Source of the DNA: Oscillospiraceae bacterium
GTDB taxonomy: Bacteria > Bacillota > Clostridia > Oscillospirales > CAG-272
Assembly (NCBI GenBank): GCA_015063485.1
Contig: SVUA01000003.1
Coordinates: 1 to 64,000, forward strand
Reading direction: 5' to 3'
DNA: 64,000 nucleotides
The stretch's first letter is position 1. Each line of letters opens with the position of its first letter. The translations under genes and the position numbers were made by a program. Below are positions 51,629 to 59,576 of the stretch, piece by piece. The notes under the pieces are model-generated. The model was not told the origin of the DNA. It searched no databases and worked only from the letters and a program-made list of their open reading frames with translations.

Positions 51629-53689
51629 TTAAGCGTTAGCCTTTTTATAATTTTCAACTATCTTCGCGGAGATATTTCCGGGAACAATGTCGTATCCCGT
51701 CACATCAAAATCGAATGAGCCTCTTCCCTGCGACATAGCGCGAAGGATTATGGGATACTCGGAAAGCTCTGCCTGCGGAGCTACCGCATGGACTGTGGTA
51801 TAGCCCTTCTTATTCTCGGCAGGGTCCATTCCCATAACTGCGCCGCGGCGCTTGTTAAGGTCGCCCATAACGTCACCAACGAGAGAATCGGGAATAGTGA
51901 TATCAAGGTCTCCGACCGGCTCAAGAAGCACGGGAGCTGCAAGCTCAAGGCACTTCTTATACGCGATACTTGCCGCGGTCTTGAAGGAAATTTCGTCTGA
52001 GTCAACGTCGTGGTAAGAGCCGTCGTAAAGGTCAGCGGCAAGCTGAACGAGCGGGAATCCCGCAACGCCCTTAAGCATAGCGTCCTGAAGTCCCTTTTCA
52101 ACTGCGGGATAGAAATTCTTCGGAACTGTTCCGCCGACTACCGATACGGTAAAGGTAAGTCCCTCGTCCTCTGCGGGAGCGAATCGGATCTTAACGTGTC
52201 CGTACTGACCCGAACCTCCGTTCTGCTTCTTATGCTTTCCTTCAACGTCAACGGGCTTCGTTATACGCTCGCGGTAAGCAATCTTCGGAACGTCGTAATT
52301 AACGGCAACTCCAAAGCGATTCTTAAGCTTTGCCGCAAGAACTGCCAAATGCATATCACCCAGACCGTAAATAAGCATCTGCTTTGTTTCCGCGTTGTTT
52401 TCAAAGCGGAGAGTACGGTCCTCCTCAAGCATCTTCGCAATACTCTGGGATATCTTACCCTCGTCCTTTGCGGAAGCGGGGATCATAGCCTTCGTAAAGT
52501 AAGCCTTCGGATAAGAGATAGGAGCGTATGCCATATCCTTATTCCAAGTAAGCGTATCGTTCGTATTGGTATTCGCAAGCTTTGCGACCATACCGATATC
52601 ACCGCAGGCAAGCTCGTCTACCTCTGTCTGCTTCTTGCCGTTCAATATGTAGATATGAGCAAGCTTCTCGCTCTCGCCCGAGATATTGTTAGTCATTATT
52701 ATATCACGCTTAACCGTACCGTTCATGACCTTAAAGAAGGACATTTTACCAACGAACGGGTCAGCGACGGTCTTGAATACGAAGAGAGAAGGCGCGCCTT
52801 CGGGAACTATCTCGGACTTCGAGCCGTCTGCAAGTGTTTCTTCCTTCTTTGCGGTATGTCTGGGGAAGGACTCCGTTATCTTATCGAGCATCGTCCAAAC
52901 GCCCCAAAGCTTTGTAGCCGCGCCGCAGAATACGGGAACGATATCACCGTGGATTATACCCTCGTGAACGGCGTTAATAGCTTCCATATGGGTTATCTCT
53001 TCGCCCTCGAAGTACTTCATCATAAGGTCTTCGCTCGTACTTGCAACTGCTTCCATAAGCATATCTCTGTACTTTGTAACTGCTTCTGCCGATTCCTCGG
53101 GGATTATTTCCACGAAATGACGTCCGTTTGCATCGAATACGTGTGCGGACTCGTCAATAAGGTCGATACAGCCTTTTACCTCACCGTCCTTTACCATAGG
53201 AATGGTAAGGGGGCAGATATGCTTTCCAAAGGTCTCGTGGAGCGAGTCGAGAACGCGAGCAAAACGTGCCTCGTTATCGTCGAATTTGTTTATAAAGAAC
53301 GCACGAGGCAATTTTGCCGCGTCTGCGTAATTCCACGCAAGCTCTGTTCCTACTTCGATTCCCGCCTTACCGTCAACAACGATAATAGCGCTGTCCGCAA
53401 CGCGGAGCGCCTGACAAGTCTCTCCTACGAAATCAAGATATCCGGGGGTATCGAGAAGGTTGATCTTAACGTCTTTCCAAGTCATATTGAGCAAAGAAGT
53501 CGAAAGCGAGAATCCGCGCTTTACTTCTTCCGCGTCGTAGTCGGAAACGGTATTTCCGTCCGCGATCTTTCCGAGTCTGTCCGTTCCTCCCGTGAGATAT
53601 ATCATAGCTTCGGCAAGCGAGGTCTTACCCGCGCCTCCGTGTCCGAGCAATGCGATGTTTCTGATTTGTTTGGTGTCTACAACAGCCAT
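51629..53689 (-). CDS. Elongation factor G-like translational GTPase (EF-G2 type)
   Basis: This 686-residue five-domain GTPase related to EF-G has the P-loop LLGHGGAGKTSLAEAM, switch I as RGFSLSTSL (RGITI in EF-G), G3 as DTPGYLDFVG and G4 as NKFDD. The G3 His that catalyses GTP hydrolysis in canonical EF-G is Tyr here. Domain IV has GGSGQYGHVKIRF and domain V has the ribosome-binding tail. It belongs to the EF-G-like paralogues next to true FusA; the role is unclear. The ATG follows GGAGG, 11 codons inside the ORF-track start. Confidence 0.9.
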   Translation of the reverse strand: MAVVDTKQIRNIALLGHGGAGKTSLAEAMIYLTGGTDRLGKIADGNTVSDYDAEEVKRGFSLSTSLLNMTWKDVKINLLDTPGYLDFVGETCQALRVADSAIIVVDGKAGIEVGTELAWNYADAAKLPRAFFINKFDDNEARFARVLDSLHETFGKHICPLTIPMVKDGEVKGCIDLIDESAHVFDANGRHFVEIIPEESAEAVTKYRDMLMEAVASTSEDLMMKYFEGEEITHMEAINAVHEGIIHGDIVPVFCGAATKLWGVWTMLDKITESFPRHTAKKEETLADGSKSEIVPEGAPSLFVFKTVADPFVGKMSFFKVMNGTVKRDIIMTNNISGESEKLAHIYILNGKKQTEVDELACGDIGMVAKLANTNTNDTLTWNKDMAYAPISYPKAYFTKAMIPASAKDEGKISQSIAKMLEEDRTLRFENNAETKQMLIYGLGDMHLAVLAAKLKNRFGVAVNYDVPKIAYRERITKPVDVEGKHKKQNGGSGQYGHVKIRFAPAEDEGLTFTVSVVGGTVPKNFYPAVEKGLQDAMLKGVAGFPLVQLAADLYDGSYHDVDSDEISFKTAASIAYKKCLELAAPVLLEPVGDLDITIPDSLVGDVMGDLNKRRGAVMGMDPAENKKGYTTVHAVAPQAELSEYPIILRAMSQGRGSFDFDVTGYDIVPGNISAKIVENYKKANA

Positions 53690-53796
53690 TGGTTTGTCCT
53701 CCTTTCTTCCGCGCTCTTGCATGGAAGATATAAAAATTTAAGATTATATTTAACGGTAACACCGAAAATATCGAGATAAAAAATCCCTATATCTTA

Positions 53797-53825
53797 ATTA
53801 TACAATATTTGGATTCAAATTTCAA
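53797..53825 (-). promoter_or_regulatory. SigA-type promoter for the EF-G-like gene
   Basis: TTGAAA, 17 bases, TATAAT on the minus strand, giving a leader of about 100 bases. Confidence 0.6.
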
Positions 53826-53951
53826 GAGCAAATTTTGTGTTTAATGAGGTTAGAATATAGAAATCAAGTAAGTTTTTTTGTGAAAAATAGACAAAAATCC
53901 GTTTTAGCGTACTAAAATACACTTCAAATAACGAAAACCTTGAAAAAACAC

Positions 53952-53980
53952 TTGCATAATCGCGCGGAAAATTATATAAT
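53952..53980 (+). promoter_or_regulatory. SigA-type promoter for murD
   Basis: TTGCAT, 17 bases, TATAAT. A repeat element lies between this promoter and murD, so it would be transcribed as part of the leader. Confidence 0.65.
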
Positions 53981-54008
53981 GTATAGAGATATCTTGTGTT
54001 ATTACTTC

Positions 54009-54134
54009 AAATTTTGATTTCCAAAGCGATTCGCGGTTGCGTCCCGCGAATTTGCGAGTAACAAGTAACTCGGTCAAAACACGCTTTGTTGCGTCTTCTG
54101 CTCATTACTTCTTCTCCACGATAAACCGCAATTT
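54009..54134 (+). repeat. Modular repeat element, T-end to G-end, 126 bp, in the murD leader
   Basis: AAATTTTGATTT at the left (last bases of the T-end changed) and CGATAAACCGCAATTT at the right. The interior is the AAAGCG...CGCTTT unit with TTCGCGGTTGCGTCCCGCGAA and AGTAACAAGTAACTCGGTC, the same unit nested in the 26727 copy. Confidence 0.7.
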
Positions 54135-54166
54135 GTTTAACTTATACTTTACTTTCGGAGGACAAA

Positions 54167-55621
54167 ATGTCAAACAACAAGCTTCAAAAATACATAAACG
54201 GACGTTCATGCGCGATACTCGGTCTTGGAGTATCGAATCTTCCGCTCGCCGAAATTATACTTTCGTCGGGCGCGCCACTTACGATAATAGACAAAAAAAG
54301 CGTTTCCGAACTCGGAGACTCGGCACTTGAATTGCAAAAGCGCGGCGCGAGATTTGTTGCGGACGCTTCATTTGCCAATATAGACGGAGAGCTGATTTTC
54401 CGCTCTCCCGGTATCCGCCCCGATATCGACGGAATCAAAAAAGCAACGTCTTTAGGCGCAGAGCTCACGAGCGAAACGGAGCTTTTTATGAAGCTCACCG
54501 ACGCTACGACATACGCCATTACAGGAAGTGACGGAAAGACCACGACTACAACACTTACAGGCAAATTTCTTGAAGCGCAAACCAAGCTTAATTGCAAGGG
54601 CAGAGTGTTCGTCGGAGGAAATATCGGCAATCCCCTGCTCCCTGTTTGCTCGAATATGACATCAGACGATACAGCCGTTCTTGAGCTTTCAAGCTTTCAG
54701 CTGATGACCTTTTCCCGTGCTTCAAAATACGCGGCGATAACGAATCTGTCACCCAATCACCTTGATTGGCACAAGGGCGGAATGCTTGAATATGAGGAAG
54801 CCAAAAGAAAGATGATCGGCAAGGAAACAATAAGAGTTGTGCTTAACGCTGAAAGCGAGGTAACCGCCCGCATTGCTCTTGAGGAGCTTGAACGCGCCGA
54901 GCGAGAGATAATAGTTTTTTCCTCCAAGCGTACGAAAGAGGAGCTTTGCGAATTTACAAAAACTCTCGGAGCGAAAAAGGGACTTTTGCGCCTCGTTTTC
55001 GAGCGTAACGGAGTTATCGTGATATCGGACGGCGAGCATGAAGAGGAGCTTCTCTGTGTGTCGGATATCGTTCTCCCCGGAAGACACAACGTAGAGAATT
55101 ATATGACGGCTATGGCTCTGACCTATGGCAACGTGCAAAAGACGGTATATACCGACATTGCAAAAAGCTTTGGCGGGGTCGAACACAGACTTCAGCTCGT
55201 ACGTACGCTTGACGGAGTTGATTATTACAACAGCTCGATAGATTCCTCTCCCTCAAGAACGGCGGCAGCGCTCTCTGCTCTCCATGGCAGAGATATCGTC
55301 ATTATTTGCGGCGGTTACGATAAGAAGATCCCCTTTGAGCCCTTGGCAAAAAGCCTTTGTCAGAGTGCGCGCGCCGTTGTCCTTACGGGCGCGACGGGTG
55401 ATAAAATAAAGGAAACTATCCTTTCTTGCCCCGATTTTGACCCTCAAAAGCTCACCGTCGTATCAAATCTCGATTTCGAGGGAGCTGTAAACGACGCGCG
55501 CCGTCTGGCAACCGCAGGCGGCTGCGTTCTTCTCTCCCCTGCCTGCGCAAGCTTCGATGCCTTTAAAAATTTCGTCGAACGAGGCAAACGCTTCTGCGAT
55601 ATAGTAAACGGTTGGGTATGA
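54167..55621 (+). CDS. murD: UDP-N-acetylmuramoyl-L-alanine--D-glutamate ligase
   Basis: This enzyme adds D-glutamate to UDP-MurNAc-L-Ala in peptidoglycan synthesis. The 484-residue Mur ligase has the N-terminal substrate domain (SCAILGLGVSNLPLAEIILS), the ATP loop YAITGSDGKTTTTTLTG, LELSSFQLMTF, NLSPNHLDWHKGGMLEYEEA and the C-terminal VDYYNSSIDSSPSRTAAAL with VIICGGYDKKIPFEPLA. It is about 30 residues longer than E. coli MurD. GGAGG precedes the ATG. It is isolated from any other mur or fts gene here. Confidence 0.95.
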   Translation: MSNNKLQKYINGRSCAILGLGVSNLPLAEIILSSGAPLTIIDKKSVSELGDSALELQKRGARFVADASFANIDGELIFRSPGIRPDIDGIKKATSLGAELTSETELFMKLTDATTYAITGSDGKTTTTTLTGKFLEAQTKLNCKGRVFVGGNIGNPLLPVCSNMTSDDTAVLELSSFQLMTFSRASKYAAITNLSPNHLDWHKGGMLEYEEAKRKMIGKETIRVVLNAESEVTARIALEELERAEREIIVFSSKRTKEELCEFTKTLGAKKGLLRLVFERNGVIVISDGEHEEELLCVSDIVLPGRHNVENYMTAMALTYGNVQKTVYTDIAKSFGGVEHRLQLVRTLDGVDYYNSSIDSSPSRTAAALSALHGRDIVIICGGYDKKIPFEPLAKSLCQSARAVVLTGATGDKIKETILSCPDFDPQKLTVVSNLDFEGAVNDARRLATAGGCVLLSPACASFDAFKNFVERGKRFCDIVNGWV

Positions 55622-55700
55622 AGAGATGCGAGAATTCGGGGATACGACTTACTTTTCTTTTTCGCGAAAAAGAAAAGTAAGCAAAAGAAAAAGCAAAGCA
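55622..55700 (+). repeat. Degenerate 3'-end repeat after murD
   Basis: AGAGATGCGAGAATTCGGGG begins right after the TGA, followed by the hairpin ACTTACTTTTCTTTTTC-GCG-GAAAAAGAAAAGTAAG. It resembles the hairpin after holA. Confidence 0.5.
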
Positions 55701-55744
55701 TGGGATTTATTTATAATAACCGTTTGTAGATAACTAAATTTTAT

Positions 55745-55855
55745 AGTTTTTCTCTAAGAAAGAAAGTGGTCGGACGCCTGTTGCGGCACCGACCACACTT
55801 TCTTTGGCGCTCGACTCTTTCTTTCAAGAAAGGGGCGAACACGTCCCCCGCGTTC
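55745..55855 (-). repeat. GGACGCG-type 3'-end repeat after the quinone oxidoreductase gene
   Basis: On the minus strand GAACGCGGGGGACGTGTTCG begins on the base after the TAA and is followed by the CCTTTCTTGAAAGAAAG hairpin. Further along is AAAGTGTGGTCGGTGCCG, which pairs with CGGACGCCTGTTGCGGCACC-type sequence. Confidence 0.55.
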
Positions 55856-56839
55856 TTACACCGTAAGAACGACTTTTCCGATATTTTTACCTTGATATAG
55901 TATATCGTGCGCAGCTTCTGCCTCTTGAATGGGAAGGACCGCATGTATAGTAGGCTTAACGAGTCCTGCCTCTATCTTCGGATAAACGTCACGCACGATA
56001 CCCGCGAGTATCTCTGCTTTGGTTTCGGGCGCGCGGGAGCGGAGCGTACTTCCAATAATACGCACGTTACGGACATAGATATTTTTCAGGTCTATCTCGG
56101 TCTTTGTACCCGCGAGAGCGGCTATCATTATCCAACGCGCGCCGTGAGTAAGATAATGTATGCACTTGCCCATTATCTCACCGCCAAGACAGTCGATAGC
56201 AACGTCCACCGAGTGTCCGTTTTCAAGCTCCTCCTTAAGAACGAGTGAGATATCCTCTTTCGTGGTGACCACCACTCTGTCGGCATTGAGATGCTTGATA
56301 TTGTTCGCGATCTCATCGGTAAGAACGGTAGTAATGACTCTGATACCGAAAGCCTTTGCCATGGGAATTATTACACTCGCAAGACCCGATGCGCCCGCGT
56401 TCATAAGAAGGGTATTCCCTTCTTTTATTTTTCCCTCAATAAAGAGATTGAGATATGCCGTAGCAAACGCCTCGGGGATAGCCGCCGCCTCGACCATAGA
56501 GCAATTCTTCGGAACGGGCATAAGCATATCGTATTTTACGGTCACGTATTCAGCGTAACCGCCGCCGCCAAGAAGCGCGCAGACCTTGTCGCCAAGCTTC
56601 CAGCTCGATCTTTCACTTGCTTCTTTGCCGATCTCAACTATCTCTCCCGAAATTTCAAGTCCCATCCATTCGGGACAGCCCGCGGGAGGCGGATAGTCTC
56701 CCTCTCTCTGCATGAGGTCGGCGCGGTTGAGAGCCGCCGCTTCAATTTTAACGAGTACCTCATCCGACTTCATTATCGGGTCGGGTACGTCGCTCCAGTG
56801 TAAGCTTCTGTCGTTTTTATCAACAAGTATTGCTTTCAT
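55856..56839 (-). CDS. NAD(P)H:quinone oxidoreductase-like medium-chain reductase
   Basis: This 327-residue zinc-independent MDR-family reductase is close to the PIG3/quinone reductase branch. It has ALNRADLMQREGDYPPPAGCPE and GLEISGEIVEIG, then KVCALLGGGGYAEYVTVKYD. The NADP-binding fold is LLMNAGASGLASVIIPMAKA. The expected reaction is NAD(P)H-dependent reduction of a quinone or alpha,beta-unsaturated carbonyl. It is the third gene of a run with the SDR and the dehydroquinase-like protein, 12 bases after the latter. Confidence 0.87.
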   Translation of the reverse strand: MKAILVDKNDRSLHWSDVPDPIMKSDEVLVKIEAAALNRADLMQREGDYPPPAGCPEWMGLEISGEIVEIGKEASERSSWKLGDKVCALLGGGGYAEYVTVKYDMLMPVPKNCSMVEAAAIPEAFATAYLNLFIEGKIKEGNTLLMNAGASGLASVIIPMAKAFGIRVITTVLTDEIANNIKHLNADRVVVTTKEDISLVLKEELENGHSVDVAIDCLGGEIMGKCIHYLTHGARWIMIAALAGTKTEIDLKNIYVRNVRIIGSTLRSRAPETKAEILAGIVRDVYPKIEAGLVKPTIHAVLPIQEAEAAHDILYQGKNIGKVVLTV

Positions 56840-56851
56840 TTTTATTTCCCC

Positions 56852-57646
56852 TTAATACAACATATTATCTCTGACCGCTTTCATGGCGCGGAGCTTAGGC
56901 TGATCCTTGGAATTTGCGTTTTCGTAATGATCCATGCAAAGATACATACAAACGCCCAAAGCCGCGCCTATCTGCCTCGTAAGCTTACCGTATTTTCCGC
57001 TCGCGAGATAAAGGAACGGACGGTCAAGCTCTTTACGCAAACGGTATATCGTATTGATACACACTTGCTGTTCCTCGACGGTATTAGCCTCGGTAACTAT
57101 CTTTACAACGTCAGTTCCTCGTTTTATCTGCTCACGAGCCCACGTGAGCGTTTTTTCTTCGTCAAAGAAGCAACGAACGTGGCAGGACATAAGTACCTCA
57201 CAGCCGAGCGCGTGTATCTCATCGATGAGCTTTTTCTGCTTTTCGATAACGGCGGGATCGAAGGAAAGCTCGTACTCCGCCTTTCCGAAAACGTCGCCCA
57301 TAACGTCGCAAAGCGTTGCTCCGCAGCGCGCTCCCATGAGAAGAAGCTCCATGCACTCCTCGTCTGAAAGTCCTTGGCTCTCATGTCCGCGATAAGAGGT
57401 TATGTATATCGGTTTGCCCTCGCAGAACCCGAATAGCTTTTTGAGGCTCTCCTCGTTTCTGTATTCGGGCAAAAGATTGCAGAGCTGTATGCCGAACGCC
57501 TCCGCGCCGTCATAATGCGCGTCGTAGATGCGATTCTTCGCCGTCTCAAGCGTCTTTTCTTGTATCATCGCGCAAAGAAGCGGGCGCGAATAGGTCAAAA
57601 ATGTGGGCTTCAGCGTTCCCATGTTTCTTTCGTTCTGAATACTCAT
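56852..57646 (-). CDS. Type I 3-dehydroquinate dehydratase-like protein
   Basis: This 264-residue TIM barrel resembles AroD type I. The Schiff-base Lys is in TDVVKIVTEAN, the active-site His in LMSCHVRCF, the substrate Arg in YITSYRGHESQG, and the C-terminal SGKYGKLTRQIGAALG matches the family's G-x-x-S/T-R loop. The acidic pair of the first strand (ELR-D) is not conserved: the stretch reads FGIQLCNL. Activity on 3-dehydroquinate is therefore uncertain; a related cyclic or sugar acid is possible. The start is the ATG behind CGGAG, one base after the SDR stop. Confidence 0.72.
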   Translation of the reverse strand: MSIQNERNMGTLKPTFLTYSRPLLCAMIQEKTLETAKNRIYDAHYDGAEAFGIQLCNLLPEYRNEESLKKLFGFCEGKPIYITSYRGHESQGLSDEECMELLLMGARCGATLCDVMGDVFGKAEYELSFDPAVIEKQKKLIDEIHALGCEVLMSCHVRCFFDEEKTLTWAREQIKRGTDVVKIVTEANTVEEQQVCINTIYRLRKELDRPFLYLASGKYGKLTRQIGAALGVCMYLCMDHYENANSKDQPKLRAMKAVRDNMLY

Positions 57647-57647
57647 A

Positions 57648-58421
57648 TCACTTATCTCCGTATTTTCTTCTCTCCATAGCATCACGGCCGCCGTCGATAA
57701 GCACGTTCGTTCCGTTAAAGAACTGACCCTTATCGGAAGCCAAGAAGATAACGAAATCGATTATCTCTTCCGGCTCAGCCGCGCGCGCGAGCATAGTTCT
57801 CATATTTGCCATAGCCTCTCTTGTGAGAACAGGACCGGGGGATACGCACATCGAGCGTATGCCGTACTTCGCGCCATACTGCGCGATAGCCTTTGTAAGT
57901 CCGCCCATAGCCGCGCTCTTTGACGCCGAATACGAAATATTGTGTCCGCTTCCCTCCTGCCCAGTGATCGAACCGATGTGAACGATAAGACCGCTCTTCT
58001 GCTCTCTCATCTGCTTGAGTACCGCGTGATCGAAATATATCTGTCCGCGGAGATTTACGTCAAGACCCCAATCGTAGATCTCGATCGGAACGTCGGGAAA
58101 TTCGATACTGCTCGGAATTCCGTGAACACGGGTCTCCGCGCCGCCCGCAAAGTGAGTGAGAACGTCGATGCTTCCGAAAGCCTCAACTGCCTTGTCTCTT
58201 GCGTTGCATACCTGCTCGTAGTCGCGAACGTCGCAAACGACACCGATAGCCGAGCCCTCACGTATAGCGTTTATCTCGGCGACAGCGCGGTCGAGCGCTT
58301 CGGGATTGATTTCGCAAAGGACAGCGTTTCCGCCCTCCTCAACGTATCTCTTGCACATAAGAAATCCCATTCCCGATGCCGCACCGGTGGAAAGTACTGT
58401 TTTGTTTTCAAATTCTTTCAT
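57648..58421 (-). CDS. Short-chain dehydrogenase/reductase
   Basis: This 257-residue SDR has the cofactor motif TVLSTGAASGMGF, in which the usual G-x-x-x-G-x-G appears as TGAASGMG. It also has VLTHFAGGAE, the catalytic Ser in VHIGSITGQEG, and YSASKSAAMGGL with the catalytic Tyr and Lys. CVSPGPVLT follows. It is the first gene of the three-gene operon, divergent from an AraC regulator that probably controls it. The substrate is unknown; with the dehydroquinase-like partner, a quinate/shikimate-like or sugar-acid route is the leading guess. Confidence 0.87.
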   Translation of the reverse strand: MKEFENKTVLSTGAASGMGFLMCKRYVEEGGNAVLCEINPEALDRAVAEINAIREGSAIGVVCDVRDYEQVCNARDKAVEAFGSIDVLTHFAGGAETRVHGIPSSIEFPDVPIEIYDWGLDVNLRGQIYFDHAVLKQMREQKSGLIVHIGSITGQEGSGHNISYSASKSAAMGGLTKAIAQYGAKYGIRSMCVSPGPVLTREAMANMRTMLARAAEPEEIIDFVIFLASDKGQFFNGTNVLIDGGRDAMERRKYGDK

Positions 58422-58457
58422 AATATTCTCCTTTGTGCTTTGTTTTTTTACAATACA

Positions 58458-58486
58458 ATTATAACTCATATTTTTCACGGTAACAA
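58458..58486 (-). promoter_or_regulatory. SigA-type promoter for the SDR operon
   Basis: TTGTTA, 17 bases, TATAAT on the minus strand, facing away from the araC-type gene. Confidence 0.55.
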
Positions 58487-58548
58487 TGCAAAAACCGATA
58501 CACTTTTAACATTTTTGATACTTTTTGTCTGTTTTTTGTTTAAAACGC

Positions 58549-58576
58549 TTGATTTTTTTTACAAAAAAAGTATAAT
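58549..58576 (+). promoter_or_regulatory. SigA-type promoter for the AraC-family gene
   Basis: TTGATT, 16 bases, TATAAT, with the -10 about 32 bases before the GTG start. Confidence 0.55.
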
Positions 58577-58607
58577 TAAAGCAAAGACTGAAAAGGAGGG
58601 CGTAAAT

Positions 58608-59366
58608 GTGAATATTTGCTCCGTAACTGTTACACGCATAAGTTCGATAATTAACGTTTATTCCGAAGAAGGCAGATATTTGGAAATAAAAAACCGCCCA
58701 TATTACGGCATAAGCTTTTGCAAAAACGGTAAAATAGAATACGTAAAGAACGGTATTAAGACCGTATCGGACAACACCTGCGCCATTATACTTCCAAAAG
58801 GTCAGAATTACTCGTTATTCGGTACAAAAACGGGCGAATTTCCTTTGATAAATTTCGATACCGACCAAAATATCACCGACGATGTTTTGCGAATACCTCT
58901 GCAAAACCCCGAAGCTTATATCCTTGAATTTGAACGTTTGCGCACTTCATGGCAAAATCCATACGGTCAGGCAAAAGCGATGAGTATTTTTTACGACGTG
59001 TTGGACAGGATGTCGCACGAGGGAAACAACGAAAGCATCTTGCTATCACCTGCTCTTAAATACGTTTCCGAGCACTTTTCCGAGTCTTCGCTCTCAAACG
59101 AATCTCTTGCAGTCGCGGCAAATATAAGCGAGGTATATCTGCGCCGTCTTTTCGTAAAAACATTGAGAATTACGCCAAAACAGTATATTCTTGAATTCAG
59201 GATACGGCAAGCAAAGCAGCTCCTCTCCGAAAAAGCGTTTACCGTTACAGGCATCGCCGAGAAATGCGGATTCGCAAGTGTTTATCATTTTTGCCGAGCG
59301 TTTAAGACAATAACGGGACAGACTCCTACCGAATACGCCTCAACCGCCGAGCGAACAAAAGGATAG
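58608..59366 (+). CDS. AraC-family transcriptional regulator
   Basis: The product has 252 residues. An N-terminal cupin-like sensor part (GRYLEIKNRPYYGISFCKNG, TVSDNTCAIILPKGQNYSLF) precedes the two helix-turn-helices of the AraC domain, from about residue 150. The first is SSLSNESLAVAANISEVYLR and the second is TVTGIAEKCGFASVYHFCRA, with the family ending FKTITGQTPTEYA. The ORF track starts 222 codons too early on the antisense of the SDR gene; the real start is GTG, seven bases after AGGAGGG. It probably controls the divergent SDR operon. Confidence 0.88.
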   Translation: MNICSVTVTRISSIINVYSEEGRYLEIKNRPYYGISFCKNGKIEYVKNGIKTVSDNTCAIILPKGQNYSLFGTKTGEFPLINFDTDQNITDDVLRIPLQNPEAYILEFERLRTSWQNPYGQAKAMSIFYDVLDRMSHEGNNESILLSPALKYVSEHFSESSLSNESLAVAANISEVYLRRLFVKTLRITPKQYILEFRIRQAKQLLSEKAFTVTGIAEKCGFASVYHFCRAFKTITGQTPTEYASTAERTKG

Positions 59367-59503
59367 TTACTTTTTCTTTTGAAAAAGCAACCTGAACTAA
59401 CCTTGCGGTAAGTCCTTAAAGAAAACAAAACATTTTTTACACAGCGTTAGTCAGTCCTCAAACAATGTTTTTTATTAATATACTGAAAATTAACAAAATG
59501 TCC

Positions 59504-59532
59504 TTGATAATCAAAGCCTTTATTGATATAAT
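59504..59532 (+). promoter_or_regulatory. SigA-type promoter for the tandem-domain lipoprotein
   Basis: TTGATA, 17 bases, TATAAT, 44 bases before the start. Confidence 0.65.
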
Positions 59533-59576
59533 AAAAAGGATAAAATAATACCTTTGTTAAAGAAAGGAATAATAAA

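Noticed and set aside
52010-53779. A 589-residue plus-strand ORF antisense to the EF-G-like gene, and similar long antisense ORFs in metG (9967-10803, 10834-11892)
   Set aside because: The minus-strand EF-G-like and plus-strand metG proteins have full family signatures; the antisense frames have no recognisable domain and reflect codon bias.
57942-58607. Long N-terminal extension of the AraC regulator ORF
   Set aside because: It is the antisense of the SDR gene and crosses both divergent promoters. A GTG with AGGAGGG gives a normal-length AraC protein.
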